The notes below the pieces were generated by a model. The model was given only the letters and a program-made list of their open reading frames with translations. It did no database searches and was not told where the DNA came from. Positions 36,597 to 45,959 of a stretch of 64,000 nt of DNA are shown piece by piece. The DNA is taken from the NCBI GenBank assembly GCA_963675565.2, contig CAXXYD010000002.1, positions 558,001-622,000 of the forward strand. The letters are read 5' to 3'. A program made the position numbers and the translations under genes. This DNA comes from JARRKU01 sp963675565 (GTDB lineage: Bacteria; Desulfobacterota; Desulfobacteria; Desulfobacterales; Desulfosarcinaceae). Every line of letters begins with the position of its first letter. Position 1 is the first letter of the stretch.

Positions 36597-39500
36597 ATGA
36601 GTTGCCCCTATTGCCAGTCTGAAGCCTTGTCCAAAGCCAAATTTTGCCGACAATGCGGCCGGCGCCTGGGCAACGACTGCCCTGCATGCGGTGCTTCAAA
36701 CCCGCCGGACAGCAGATTCTGCGGCGACTGCGGCCGTGCGCTGGATAACGAGGCTGCCCGGGTCCGCCCGGCCGCCCCCTGTACGGGAACCGAAAAGACC
36801 TCCATTATTTCCCAGGGGCAGCGGCGGCACCTCACCATCCTGTTCACTGATCTTACCGGCTATACCCGGCTCATGGAAAAATACGATCCTGAAGACGTCC
36901 AGGCCCTTATGGCCGCCATCACGGCCAGCTGCATTCAAATTATCGAAGCCTACCACGGCCACATCGAACGCGTCATCGGTGACGAGGTACTGGCTCTGTT
37001 CGGACTGCCGGTGGCCCACGAAGATGACGCCATCCGAGCGATTAAAGCGGCCCGGGAAATTCACGGCACGGTGGCCGGCCTGCGGCCCGAATCCCTGCCC
37101 CCCAAAGAACTTATCGCCATGCACACGGGGATCAACACCGGGCTGGTGGTTACGGCTCGGACGGACCCCACGGACGGCGCCTTCGACCTGTCCGGCGATG
37201 CCGTCAACCTGGCTTCACGACTTTCGGACATGGCCCGCCCCAATGAAATCCTGGTGGGGCCGGAGACCTATCGTCAGGCATTCGGCTTCTTTGACTTCGA
37301 TACCAAACCGTCCATGCAGATCAAAGGCAAGTCGCTACCCATTTCCATATACGCTGTCAAAGATGAAAAAAATCGTCCCATGGCCGGCCGGCGCAAACTG
37401 AACCTGTCTTCTGAACTCATCGGCAGAGAAAAGGAGATGGGACAACTGCTCGGCGCCATGGAGAACCTGGAACAGGGACGCGGGGGTATTGTCTCCATTA
37501 TCGGGGAAGCCGGCACCGGAAAAAGCCGCCTGCTGCACGAATTTGAAAAACGCATGGCCGCCCGGCAGAGCAATTGGATCACCGGTTATGCCTTTGAACA
37601 CACCCAGCAAGTCCCTTACTTCCCTTTGGTCCATCTGGTGCGCAGATGGCTGGAGCTGGACGGATCGGCCACCGAAGAAGATATGAGCGCCGGCATTGCA
37701 CGCCGTGTGGGGGGGCTTTTGGGCGCCAATGCCAAAGAAATCCCCATCATTCAGGGACTCATCGGCCAGGATGTGCAGGAAACCGTCGGCATGAGTCCGG
37801 AAGAGTGGCGCAAGCGGCTCAAGTCAGCCATGTTAAACCTTCTTCAGGCCATCGCCCGGCAAGCGCCTACAGTATTTTGCATGGAAGATATTCATTGGGG
37901 GGATTCATCCTCATTCAAACTGCTCAAGGACATTATCTTCAATTTCGAAGTCCCCTCCCTGGTGATATGCACCACGCGACCCCATGCCAGCCTTTTCACC
38001 AGCCACGAACAGGACTTCATTGCGCCCATATATACCGAAGTGCGCCTGGGGGAACTTTCACCGGCGGAAACCGAAGACATGATGGAGTCCATGCTCGATA
38101 CCCACTCCCTGCCGCAGGACCTGTGCCGGCTGATCCACAAACGGGCCGAGGGCAACCCGTTTTACCTGGAAGAAATTCTCAATGCCCTGGTGGATTCAAA
38201 AGCGCTGGCGTTTGAGGACGGAGGCTGGCGTTTGAACCGGGCTTTCAAGGAAGCCGATATCCCATCCACCATCCACGGCATTATCGCCTCCCGCATGGAT
38301 CAGCTGGGCCCCGAAGACCGGCGTATTTTGCAGGAGGCAGCCGTCATCGGCCGGGCCTTTCTCTACAATATCCTCAAGCGCATTTCCGTTCACAGCGATG
38401 CCGTGGATTCCAGCCTCTACAAACTGGAACGGGCAGGCCTGATCAAGCCCCGGGCACTTCACCCGGAAATGGAATTCATGTTCAAGCATGCCCTGATCCA
38501 GGAAGTCAGCTACGGCAGCCTGCTGCGCCGGGAACGGCAACGGGTCCACGAGCGCATCGGGCTGACCATTGAACACATTTACCAGGACCGGCTTTCCGAA
38601 TTCGACGAAACCCTGGCCATCCACTTTCAGAAAAGCACGGCCACAGATAAAGCTACAGACTACCTGATACGATCCGGCACCAAAGCGCTGCGACGATGCG
38701 CCCTGGACGAATCGGATCAATATTTCAAAACGGCAAAAGCCATGCTGGAACAGCAGCACCTGGCAAAACCGGGGACCAAAAAACGGCTGCTCGATGTGGT
38801 CAATCAATGGGCCTTTGTATTTTACTACAAGGGGCTTAACCGGAAATTGCTTGAGTTGCTGGAGCATCAGCAGCCCCTCGTAGACGGCCTGAAAGACCCT
38901 GTCCGGGAGGGATACCACTGGGCCTGGTGCGGCTGCGCCCTGTGGCACCGGCACCGCTTCAGCGAATCTTACGACTGCCTGATGCGAGCCAAAAAGCTGG
39001 CGGAAAAAGCCGAACATGCCTACCTGGCCGGGTATGCCTGCACCTGGCTGAGCTGGCCCTGCACCGAGTTGGGCCGGTTCGATGAAGCCATTGAAAACAG
39101 CACACAGGCCATTGCATTGTATAATAATGATTTGGTCCAGGATCCTTATATCTATTTCAACGCACTCACCGGAAAAGGCTATGCCTACTGGCACAAAGGC
39201 GATATCGGCCAAACAACCGCCATCGGGGAGCAGTTGATCAAATTCGGGAAGCGACACGGCAATGTTCGCAGCCTGGTCTCAGGCCATACCTGCCTTGGCT
39301 GGAAGGACTTGATCACGGGTGATGCTCAAAGCGCCAACGAGCAATTCCGGGAAGCGTTTCAGGTCTCAGCCGACCCTTGGTATTCCCAATTTCCCAAACT
39401 GGCACTGTGTTACGGAAGCATCAGCAACGGTAAAATTGAAGAGGCCCTGCCTTTTCTGGACCAGCTGATCCGGTTCAGTGACGATAACGGTGCAGAGTTC

Positions 39501-39950
39501 GTCGGTGAACCGGCCTGCTTTTTTAAAGGCTTCACCGATATTCTCAACGGCCAGGTGGCCAAGGGAATTGAAACCATGGAAACCCTGCTGCGGAAATGGC
39601 AAACGGCCGGTTGCCGGCTGCGAGCGCTGACCTGCGGTTTGGTGATGGCCCGGGTCTACGCATTGCTGTTCGAAAGCGCCATACAAACCGCCGGGAGCCT
39701 GGAATTACCCAATGTCAGCGGACTGGCTGAAAAATCCATCCGAAAGTTCCAGGCCTGCATCTCGGAGGCCGATGCCATAGGGGCCCTTGGCATCGAGGGC
39801 CAGTCCCTGCTTGGGCTGGGCCAGGCCTTCTCCGCGCTGGGCAAAAGCAGCCAGGCCACAGAAGCCCTCACCCGGAGCGTCGCCATCTTTGAGCGAATCA
39901 ACGCCACCCACCATTTAAATCGAGCACGTACGATACTGGAATCCATCTGA
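36597..39950 (+). CDS. Class III adenylate/guanylate cyclase-ATPase-TPR signalling protein
   Basis: 1117 aa. Double zinc ribbon (CPYCQ...FCRQCG, CPACGA...FCGDCG; 1-45), cyclase domain (about 75-250) with metal Asp in LFTDLTGY and GDEVLALFG and transition-state Asn/Arg in GDAVNLASRL, so it looks catalytically competent. AAA_16/STAND ATPase (P-loop GEAGTGKSRLL about 302, Walker B VFCMEDIHW), then TPR-type helices to the end. ATG 36597 has AAAGG upstream. It would make cNMP in response to nucleotide or protein interactions; a CRP-type regulator gene lies 1 kb downstream. Confidence 0.93.
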   Translation: MSCPYCQSEALSKAKFCRQCGRRLGNDCPACGASNPPDSRFCGDCGRALDNEAARVRPAAPCTGTEKTSIISQGQRRHLTILFTDLTGYTRLMEKYDPEDVQALMAAITASCIQIIEAYHGHIERVIGDEVLALFGLPVAHEDDAIRAIKAAREIHGTVAGLRPESLPPKELIAMHTGINTGLVVTARTDPTDGAFDLSGDAVNLASRLSDMARPNEILVGPETYRQAFGFFDFDTKPSMQIKGKSLPISIYAVKDEKNRPMAGRRKLNLSSELIGREKEMGQLLGAMENLEQGRGGIVSIIGEAGTGKSRLLHEFEKRMAARQSNWITGYAFEHTQQVPYFPLVHLVRRWLELDGSATEEDMSAGIARRVGGLLGANAKEIPIIQGLIGQDVQETVGMSPEEWRKRLKSAMLNLLQAIARQAPTVFCMEDIHWGDSSSFKLLKDIIFNFEVPSLVICTTRPHASLFTSHEQDFIAPIYTEVRLGELSPAETEDMMESMLDTHSLPQDLCRLIHKRAEGNPFYLEEILNALVDSKALAFEDGGWRLNRAFKEADIPSTIHGIIASRMDQLGPEDRRILQEAAVIGRAFLYNILKRISVHSDAVDSSLYKLERAGLIKPRALHPEMEFMFKHALIQEVSYGSLLRRERQRVHERIGLTIEHIYQDRLSEFDETLAIHFQKSTATDKATDYLIRSGTKALRRCALDESDQYFKTAKAMLEQQHLAKPGTKKRLLDVVNQWAFVFYYKGLNRKLLELLEHQQPLVDGLKDPVREGYHWAWCGCALWHRHRFSESYDCLMRAKKLAEKAEHAYLAGYACTWLSWPCTELGRFDEAIENSTQAIALYNNDLVQDPYIYFNALTGKGYAYWHKGDIGQTTAIGEQLIKFGKRHGNVRSLVSGHTCLGWKDLITGDAQSANEQFREAFQVSADPWYSQFPKLALCYGSISNGKIEEALPFLDQLIRFSDDNGAEFVGEPACFFKGFTDILNGQVAKGIETMETLLRKWQTAGCRLRALTCGLVMARVYALLFESAIQTAGSLELPNVSGLAEKSIRKFQACISEADAIGALGIEGQSLLGLGQAFSALGKSSQATEALTRSVAIFERINATHHLNRARTILESI

Positions 39951-40383
39951 ACTTCGATATTTTAGAATAATCGGGACAGGGGATAGCCATGGCCCCGCGT
40001 CACATCCAACAGTTACCCGGCGATAATCCATGTCCGGGTTTCAGGTCCTCATTCCGTTGGACATAAATACAACCCGGCCGCTCGAATGCTGACCAAAGCG
40101 GTATTGCGGGACACTTAATTTTAAAAAATATTTCCTGTGTGACCCAGGTCACAGACAAAAGAGTGCCGATATGGAAATCTGGCCGCAGTTTACTGAATGT
40201 CGGGCGATTTACCCGGCAGTTTTATCGGCCGCCGATCCCTATCCGGTCGATAAACTGCATCGTGTCCACTTGAGAGAAGGACGGTTCTCGTTGTCGTGAC
40301 CATCCTGTTCCGGAGCTGACCGTGCGATGACATTGACCCTGCACATTAAAAAGCGACAAGAACCGGACTCGGGAGCAAAACCC
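39951..40383. other. Intergenic region with a CRP site
   Basis: 433 bases after the cyclase gene. Apart from the CRP-like palindrome at 40138-40153, only a 42-codon frame (40171-40299) with a weak ribosome site is present and was not called. Confidence 0.45.
40138..40153. promoter_or_regulatory. CRP-type operator TGTGA-N6-TCACA
   Basis: TGTGACCCAGGTCACA matches the E. coli CRP half-sites exactly (TGTGA 40138-40142, TCACA 40149-40153, N6 spacer). It is preceded by an AT-rich tract (TTTTAAAAAATATTT). It lies about 245 bases before the 94-aa gene and 0.8 kb before a CRP-family regulator whose recognition helix carries the residues that read this sequence. HcpR-type regulators use related palindromes and are an alternative reader. 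Confidence 0.75.
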
Positions 40384-40668
40384 ATGAACAAAGAGCTCAA
40401 GCAACTGGATTTGGTGGAACTTTATCACCTGAGCGCACGGATCGAGAATAATCCGGACGAAGTCGCCAGCCTGCTCTTTCCGGACAAACCCGCAATCCGT
40501 GTCTCACTGACGGAAGCCATTGGCCAGTGGGCCATTAACCAGACCGTAGTGCTGGAAAGTACCGAAAAAGGCAAAAGGGATGTGGCCATCGCATTCAATA
40601 AAGTCGGCCACCGAATCTGGCAGAAGCTGCCGAAGTACGCCCAGCGCGTAAGGGTCGATATCGAATGA
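40384..40668 (+). CDS. Small soluble protein, unknown
   Basis: 94 aa (MNKELKQLDLVELYHLSARIENNPDEVASLLF...). ATG 40384 has GGGAG 8 bases upstream; an ATG at 40327 would add 19 residues without a ribosome site. Mixed charge, no membrane segment, no recognised domain. It lies behind the CRP-type operator and is a candidate target of it. Confidence 0.65.
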   Translation: MNKELKQLDLVELYHLSARIENNPDEVASLLFPDKPAIRVSLTEAIGQWAINQTVVLESTEKGKRDVAIAFNKVGHRIWQKLPKYAQRVRVDIE

Positions 40669-40940
40669 CACGGCCCAGCGCCGGTTGACCGGCACCCTTT
40701 AAAGAACTGCTCGGGCCGTTTCGGCATGTTATACGGCCTTTGGAGTGCGCTTACCGACTTCTATCGGTAACATGTGGCGCCCGCGGTCCCCCCCCTGAAC
40801 CGGACCCGGGCGCCGTCTCTATTGATCCGCCAATTGGCTATTGATCCCCGAACAAGTTATCTTGTAAGATAATCACAATCTGAAAAACGGTTTCCTGTTC
40901 CCATTTGCACGGGGATTCATCCCTGTCAGAGGTTTCACCG
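40669..40940. promoter_or_regulatory. Leader of the CRP-family gene with a palindromic operator
   Basis: A perfect inverted repeat TTATCTT-GT-AAGATAA (40857-40872) ends about 68 bases before the regulator start. It may be an operator for another factor or for autoregulation. Its sequence differs from the TGTGA-type site. No gene seen in the rest. Confidence 0.5.
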
Positions 40941-41576
40941 GTGCTAAAGCGTGTATCTCTCTTTTCAAATTTGAACGATCGGCAGATTGCCGAGCTCGAG
41001 GCCATCTGCACGACCCAGACCCTGCCCAGGAACGCCATTGTCATCAATGAAGGCGATCGAACCGACAACCTCTATATTCTCACCAGTGGTAAGGCGTATG
41101 CCATGCGAATCGACGAATCCGGCCGGCAGTTCATCATCAACCGTTTCGGACCTTTCGATTATTTCGGTGAAATGAGCTTCTTCGACGGCAATGCGCGCTG
41201 TGCAACGGTAATGACCAAAGAACGCTGCCACTTCATGACCCTTCCGCGACAGGCTTTTCTAAAACTGGCCGCAAAACACCCGGAGATTTTATGGAATGTC
41301 AACAAGGCCCTGCTGGACAAACTTCGCATCGCAACCGAACAGATCGATGCGCTGGCCTTCAGGGATGTTTACAGCCGCCTGGCAAGATTCCTGTCCGAGC
41401 ACCAGGACGAAAACCATCTGATCACCGAAACATTCACCCAACAGGAACTGGCCGATATCGTCGGCGCGTCCCGCGAAACCGTAAACCGGATTTTCAACGA
41501 ACTGGCTGCCGGGGGATATCTATCCAAAGAGGGCCGAATGATCAGATTAAAAAAGGAACTGCCCTACAAATTCTAA
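40941..41576 (+). CDS. Crp/Fnr family transcriptional regulator
   Basis: 211 aa. Cyclic-nucleotide-binding jelly roll (about 1-120) with a phosphate-binding cassette FGEMSFFDGNARCATV, i.e. Gly-Glu and Arg conserved but Cys in place of the usual Ser/Thr after Arg. C-terminal HTH (QQELADIVGASRETVNRIFNEL) whose recognition helix RETVNR matches CRP's RETVGR at Arg, Glu and Arg. No N-terminal FNR cluster cysteines. GTG 40941 has AGAGG 8 bases upstream; a TTG at 40905 is the alternative start. Confidence 0.92.
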   Translation: MLKRVSLFSNLNDRQIAELEAICTTQTLPRNAIVINEGDRTDNLYILTSGKAYAMRIDESGRQFIINRFGPFDYFGEMSFFDGNARCATVMTKERCHFMTLPRQAFLKLAAKHPEILWNVNKALLDKLRIATEQIDALAFRDVYSRLARFLSEHQDENHLITETFTQQELADIVGASRETVNRIFNELAAGGYLSKEGRMIRLKKELPYKF

Positions 41577-41610
41577 ACCCGGACTGCTTTTGCTGGGAAG
41601 AATTTTACTT

Positions 41611-43512
41611 TTATCGTACCACCAATACCGGAATCCCCACCCTGTGACGCACCGGGTCGACTGTTTGCCCCCAAATCAGGTCCCCGATCAGGCGATGCCC
41701 GTGTGATCCCATCACCAACATATCGACTCGGTGTGTGACTGCGTAATCGATCAATTCCTTGGAGGGGTCACCATGGGGAAGCGCAATCTCCACCGCAACC
41801 CCGGAAGCGCTCACCTCTGCGGCAATTTGCAGCAGGTATTGTTCATCCTCACGCGTATGTTCGTCATACACATCTTTGCTGTATACCTGTGCTGGAGCTG
41901 AATCGGCCACATGAATCAAGGTCAGCAGCGCGCCCTCTGATTTTGCCAGGGACAGGGCACGGCTGACAATCGCGGTGTCACCGTCATCCCGTCCCAATGC
42001 CGCTGCAATATGCTTTGAATGATAGGTTTCGATCCCCTCGATGACCGCCAAAGCTCCGGAAGGCTTCTCTTCTTTCCAGCTCTTTTGCCCACGAATCAAT
42101 GGAAGCACAATGATATACAAGAGGAAAAACGATAGCGCTGCAGCAACGCCAATCGTGAGAATCAAAATAAACACAGGAGCGCCGCCTTCTATCCATTCCG
42201 TAATCTGGTCATAAACGAGCTTAGCGTTCAAAGCGATGATGATGACGGAAGTGACCCAGGCCAGCGCCTTGACCCATGATTTGCTGGAGAAAGAACCCAT
42301 TTTCAATTTATCGCTGGTGAAGTGAACCAACGGAATGATGGCAAACGGTAACTGAAGGCTGAGAACCACCTGGCTGAGAATCAGAAGTTTGTAGGTCCCC
42401 TTATCCCCCGAGACGGCAATGACCACGACAGCCGGCAGAAGTGCGATTGAACGCGTGATCAGGCGTCGCAGGTAGGGTCTCAACCGAATCTTCACAAAGC
42501 CTTCCATCACAATTTGCCCAGCCAGCGTACCTGTCAGGGTCGAACTTTGGCCGGCGGCAAGCAGCGCCAAACCAAAGGCGATGGGGGCCGCATGCGTCCC
42601 GAGAAGTTGTTCGAGCAACTTGTAGGCCTGCTGAATCTCAGTTACCACCATCCCGTGACGATGAAAAACCGCCGCTGCAAGAACAAGTATGGCTCCATTG
42701 ACAAAAAAGGCCGCATTTAGAGCGATCACGGAATCGATGAAATTATACTTGCACGCCCGTGCTTTCGAATCGATTGTCCGTGATACCCGGCGGGTCTGCA
42801 CCAGGGACGAATGGAGGTAAAGATTGTGGGGCATCACCGTCGCCCCGATGATCCCCAGAATGATGTATAGCGACCCCGCCGGAAGGGTAGGGGTAAGACC
42901 GGCGACCGCTGCCCCCCAATCCGGTTTCGCCAGAAACAAATTGATAACGAAGCCCCCAGCAATGACCGTTATCAGCGACAGAATGAACGCCTCCATCTTG
43001 CGAATTCCCAATCTCTGGATTGCTAGCAGCAGGAAGGTATCGAACAAAGTGACCAGCGCACCCCAGAGCAGGGGGAGTCCGAAGAGAAGATTCAATCCGA
43101 GAATGGTGCCCAGCACTTCAGCCAGGTCGCAAGCCGCTATCGCAATCTCACACAAGATCCAAAGGACAAATGAGGCCGCTTTTGAATATTCCGACCGGCA
43201 TGCCTGCGCAAGGTCCTTTCCGGTGACAATTCCCAGACGCGCGGACAATGTCTGCAAAAGTACTGCCATCATATTCGACATCAGGATCACCCAGATCAAC
43301 GCATATCCGAAGCGAGAACCTCCTTCCAGGTCGGTCGCCCAATTGCCCGGGTCCATGTAACCGACACTGACCAGGTATGCCGGGCCCGCAAAAGCGAACA
43401 TGCGCTTCAATAATTTGGGATGCTGGGTCTCGACGCTGCTGTGAACCTCTTCAAGGGATTTCTCCCGGGATTGAGGCACCGGCTTTGTTTTTTCAGTCTG
43501 TTTTGTCTCCAT
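41611..43512 (-). CDS. Nramp divalent metal transporter fused to UspA domain
   Basis: 633 aa. Residues about 35-475 are an Nramp/MntH-type proton-coupled Mn/Fe transporter; the metal-site motifs are DPGNWATD in TM1 and GATVMPHNLYLHS in TM6. Residues about 490-633 form a universal-stress-protein domain (YHSKHIAAALGRDDGDT ... MLVMGSHGHRLIGDLIWGQT) with the UspA nucleotide-binding loop GSHGH. The fusion may make metal uptake sensitive to ATP or stress. AGGCGG precedes the ATG. Upstream hypothetical gene is 26 bases away. Confidence 0.92.
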   Translation of the reverse strand: METKQTEKTKPVPQSREKSLEEVHSSVETQHPKLLKRMFAFAGPAYLVSVGYMDPGNWATDLEGGSRFGYALIWVILMSNMMAVLLQTLSARLGIVTGKDLAQACRSEYSKAASFVLWILCEIAIAACDLAEVLGTILGLNLLFGLPLLWGALVTLFDTFLLLAIQRLGIRKMEAFILSLITVIAGGFVINLFLAKPDWGAAVAGLTPTLPAGSLYIILGIIGATVMPHNLYLHSSLVQTRRVSRTIDSKARACKYNFIDSVIALNAAFFVNGAILVLAAAVFHRHGMVVTEIQQAYKLLEQLLGTHAAPIAFGLALLAAGQSSTLTGTLAGQIVMEGFVKIRLRPYLRRLITRSIALLPAVVVIAVSGDKGTYKLLILSQVVLSLQLPFAIIPLVHFTSDKLKMGSFSSKSWVKALAWVTSVIIIALNAKLVYDQITEWIEGGAPVFILILTIGVAAALSFFLLYIIVLPLIRGQKSWKEEKPSGALAVIEGIETYHSKHIAAALGRDDGDTAIVSRALSLAKSEGALLTLIHVADSAPAQVYSKDVYDEHTREDEQYLLQIAAEVSASGVAVEIALPHGDPSKELIDYAVTHRVDMLVMGSHGHRLIGDLIWGQTVDPVRHRVGIPVLVVR

Positions 43513-43538
43513 GGATCCGCCTGTGAACCCTTATTCGT

Positions 43539-44126
43539 TTACTTCATGGCAAACTGGAGTTTAAGAAAACCTCTGTTCTGGGCTTCTTCCCGGCCGAGTA
43601 CCTTTTTGTCGCCGTAGGACACGCTCTGGAGAACGAAGCCATTGACCCCGCAGTCGATGAAATTGAGTCGCAGGTGTTTCAGGCTGAAAGGGGGGACTGC
43701 CGCAATATCCCATGCAGTGGTTCCCTGGTAGTGTTCCCCATGGAAAACCACCACGTTGGTATCCGTGAGCACCGGCAGAACGGGTGCGGGCTGGAAACGG
43801 GTCTGAATTCGGGACGCATCGATTTCAATGGGACTGTGGTCCACCTGGACCTCGATTTTTCCCAGGAAGGCATCCAGATCACTTTTACGGCGCAGCAACG
43901 GGCCAAGATAACGGTGGTTTGCACTTTTCATCTGGCGGAAAGACGACACGCCGAACAACTCCATCATCCTGGCCTCCTGCAGGTACCACAGGTTCTGAAG
44001 GGACCGCTTCCAGTAGAAATTTCCAAAGAACGTACAAGACTTCTCCATTTGCTGCAACTGCTTCCTGGAAATCTCGGCAATGTACAAATCCAGCCCCTGA
44101 CCATATTGTTCAATTCTCAATTTCAT
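43539..44126 (-). CDS. Unknown protein upstream of Nramp gene
   Basis: 195 aa, soluble, starting MKLRIEQYGQGLDLYIAEIS. Aromatic-rich, no recognised domain. It is in one operon with the Nramp-UspA gene (26-base gap). The internal ATG is preferred to the one 9 codons upstream. Function unknown; a role linked to metal uptake is only suggested by position. Confidence 0.65.
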   Translation of the reverse strand: MKLRIEQYGQGLDLYIAEISRKQLQQMEKSCTFFGNFYWKRSLQNLWYLQEARMMELFGVSSFRQMKSANHRYLGPLLRRKSDLDAFLGKIEVQVDHSPIEIDASRIQTRFQPAPVLPVLTDTNVVVFHGEHYQGTTAWDIAAVPPFSLKHLRLNFIDCGVNGFVLQSVSYGDKKVLGREEAQNRGFLKLQFAMK

Positions 44127-44339
44127 CGCAATACCCGATCGTTGGACGAGCAAATCGTATAGTCCTTATATTCATCCCCCGTCCCCCGAAGAAAAGATAT
44201 TCGCCGCAAATTCCGGCACGTGCGCGCCGGCGGCGGCAAATGGTTTCATTTCTTCCGCTGATATGGGCCTGCCGTTGCGCCGGCAAACAGGCCGGCATCT
44301 AAAATGTCCCTTTCCTGGCAGGGCCCGAACCCGGACAGA

Positions 44340-44855
44340 TTATTTTTCGATGCCTTCACGGGCCTGAACGCCCTTTTCATAATAATGCTTCACCGCCTTC
44401 ATCTCGGTCACCAGATCGGCTGCCGCGATGACCGCCGGCGGCGCGCCCCGCCCGGTAAGCACCAGCTCCACTTGGGGCGGACGGGCCTCGACAAGGGCCA
44501 CCAGCTGGGCCTCACTGACAATTTTGCACTGAAAAGCCACATTGGCCTCGTCGGCAATGACCACGTCATATTGCCCCGATTTCAAGGCGGCGCCGATAGC
44601 CGCCAGCGCCTCTTGAGCGACATCGATATCTGCCTGGCAGGGGTTGCCCCGGATAAAGCACCCCCTGCCGAACTGACGCAATGTGATCTGGCCCCCGAAT
44701 CGCTGCAGGGCCTTGATCTCGCTGTATTCCATGCTTTTGATAAACTGGCCGATAAAAACCTTCAAACCGGCGCCGGCCGCCCGAATGGCCAATCCCAGCG
44801 CCGCCGTGGTCTTGCCCTTTCCATCGCCGGTATACACCTGAACATATCCTTGCAT
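44340..44855 (-). CDS. cobO: Cob(I)yrinic acid a,c-diamide adenosyltransferase
   Basis: 171 aa. Attaches the adenosyl group to corrinoid in cobalamin synthesis or salvage. P-loop YTGDGKGKTTAALGLAIRAAG, IADEANVA, LTGRGAPPAVIAAADLVTEM are diagnostic of CobA/CobO/BtuR. ATG 44855 has AGGGGAG upstream. It is last in a minus-strand array behind the ABC/NosL genes with a 69-base gap; no other cobalamin genes are near. Confidence 0.94.
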   Translation of the reverse strand: MQGYVQVYTGDGKGKTTAALGLAIRAAGAGLKVFIGQFIKSMEYSEIKALQRFGGQITLRQFGRGCFIRGNPCQADIDVAQEALAAIGAALKSGQYDVVIADEANVAFQCKIVSEAQLVALVEARPPQVELVLTGRGAPPAVIAAADLVTEMKAVKHYYEKGVQAREGIEK

Positions 44856-44924
44856 ACTGCTGACTCCCCTCATTGTTGGATTGTTTCATTGCCCATGCCC
44901 GATCAGGTCGATCCGTCCGGCCCC

Positions 44925-45959
44925 TCAAAACATCCATGCCCCGAACTGCAGACGCCACTTCAGCACCGGAATCATCGCTGCGATGCAGAACACCAGCGCC
45001 GCCGCCGCGACCCGCAACTGGGATGCGCGCAGGCGATCCTGGGCGGCGTTAGCAAGCACGGCGTTTTTTTCGGCGATGACCGCCGCTACGCCTGCGGCCG
45101 TTTGCTCCAGGCAGATCATTGCCAGCGCACCAAACAAGAGGAAACCGACACGGGAATGCTCCGGCAGAAAAAAACACCAGGGGCAGGGATGCTCGAGCAC
45201 CTGATAGGTGTAGGGCCCGAACCCGAACCGCAGCGCCTGCAGGCAAAAAACCGCCCACCCCAAGGTCAAACCCCAGAAAAATATGCCCAGCCATCCCCCG
45301 CCCCACAACGGACGGCGGCGCCGGGCCATGCCCGCAGCGGCAAGCATCAATGTGCCGATTACGCAGATGGTGATCCATGCGTGGCCGCCGATTCCGGAAT
45401 CCGCGTGCGAAGAAATCGGCCGCGCGGCGGCGGCATAAACCACCGCGCAGCAATCCACCGCCTTTGCCGGATCGACGGCGGCGATCGCCTGGCCCCAGGT
45501 AATGGATCCCAGGACCGTCAATGGAAGACCGAGCAAAAAAAGCCGGCCCATCACCGGCCACAGCATGCCTTCGGGGTGGCGGCTGTTGATTTGGGCGGCC
45601 GTTCGCCAGGCAAAAAAAACCAGCAATGCGGCCGCCCGGAACAATAGCGTCTGCCGCCCGCCTCCTCCCATGGCCTGCAACACCCCGGTTCCGCACATGG
45701 CCCCGGGCACAATCGCCGTCCAGACCGTGCTCAGGCCGAAAATCAGCAGCAAAAAGGATCCGGCTTGAAGCATGAGAACCCATTGCCCCTGAATCGTGGC
45801 CAGTTCAAGGGACCGTTCACGCATCAACTGAGGGTGGTCGCCGGCTGCCGGCGCCCACTGCGGCAGAGCGATCATCAGGCGCCGTGCGGCATCCAGACCG
45901 ATGGCCCAGGCCAGCAAGTCCCCGCACCAGATGGCCAGCGCGAGAGGATGCCAGATCAT
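44925..45959 (-). CDS. Polytopic membrane protein with CPWC motif
   Basis: 344 aa, about eight hydrophobic segments. Residues near 250 read EHPCPWCFFLPEH, a CxxC between helices as in thiol-redox or metal-transfer membrane proteins (DsbB-, VKOR- or Cu-site-like by form only). No family recognised. The start overlaps the ABC ATPase stop (ATGA), so they are translated together. Probably a membrane partner of the adjacent ABC system. Confidence 0.8.
   Translation of the reverse strand: MIWHPLALAIWCGDLLAWAIGLDAARRLMIALPQWAPAAGDHPQLMRERSLELATIQGQWVLMLQAGSFLLLIFGLSTVWTAIVPGAMCGTGVLQAMGGGGRQTLLFRAAALLVFFAWRTAAQINSRHPEGMLWPVMGRLFLLGLPLTVLGSITWGQAIAAVDPAKAVDCCAVVYAAAARPISSHADSGIGGHAWITICVIGTLMLAAAGMARRRRPLWGGGWLGIFFWGLTLGWAVFCLQALRFGFGPYTYQVLEHPCPWCFFLPEHSRVGFLLFGALAMICLEQTAAGVAAVIAEKNAVLANAAQDRLRASQLRVAAAALVFCIAAMIPVLKWRLQFGAWMF

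Noticed and set aside
40171..40299. 42-codon frame behind the CRP site
   Set aside because: Weak ribosome site and no supporting motif; too short to claim.
44160..44185. Second copy of the 15.2 kb palindrome
   Set aside because: Only about 16 bases of one arm resemble it and the other arm is missing; not called as a repeat copy.
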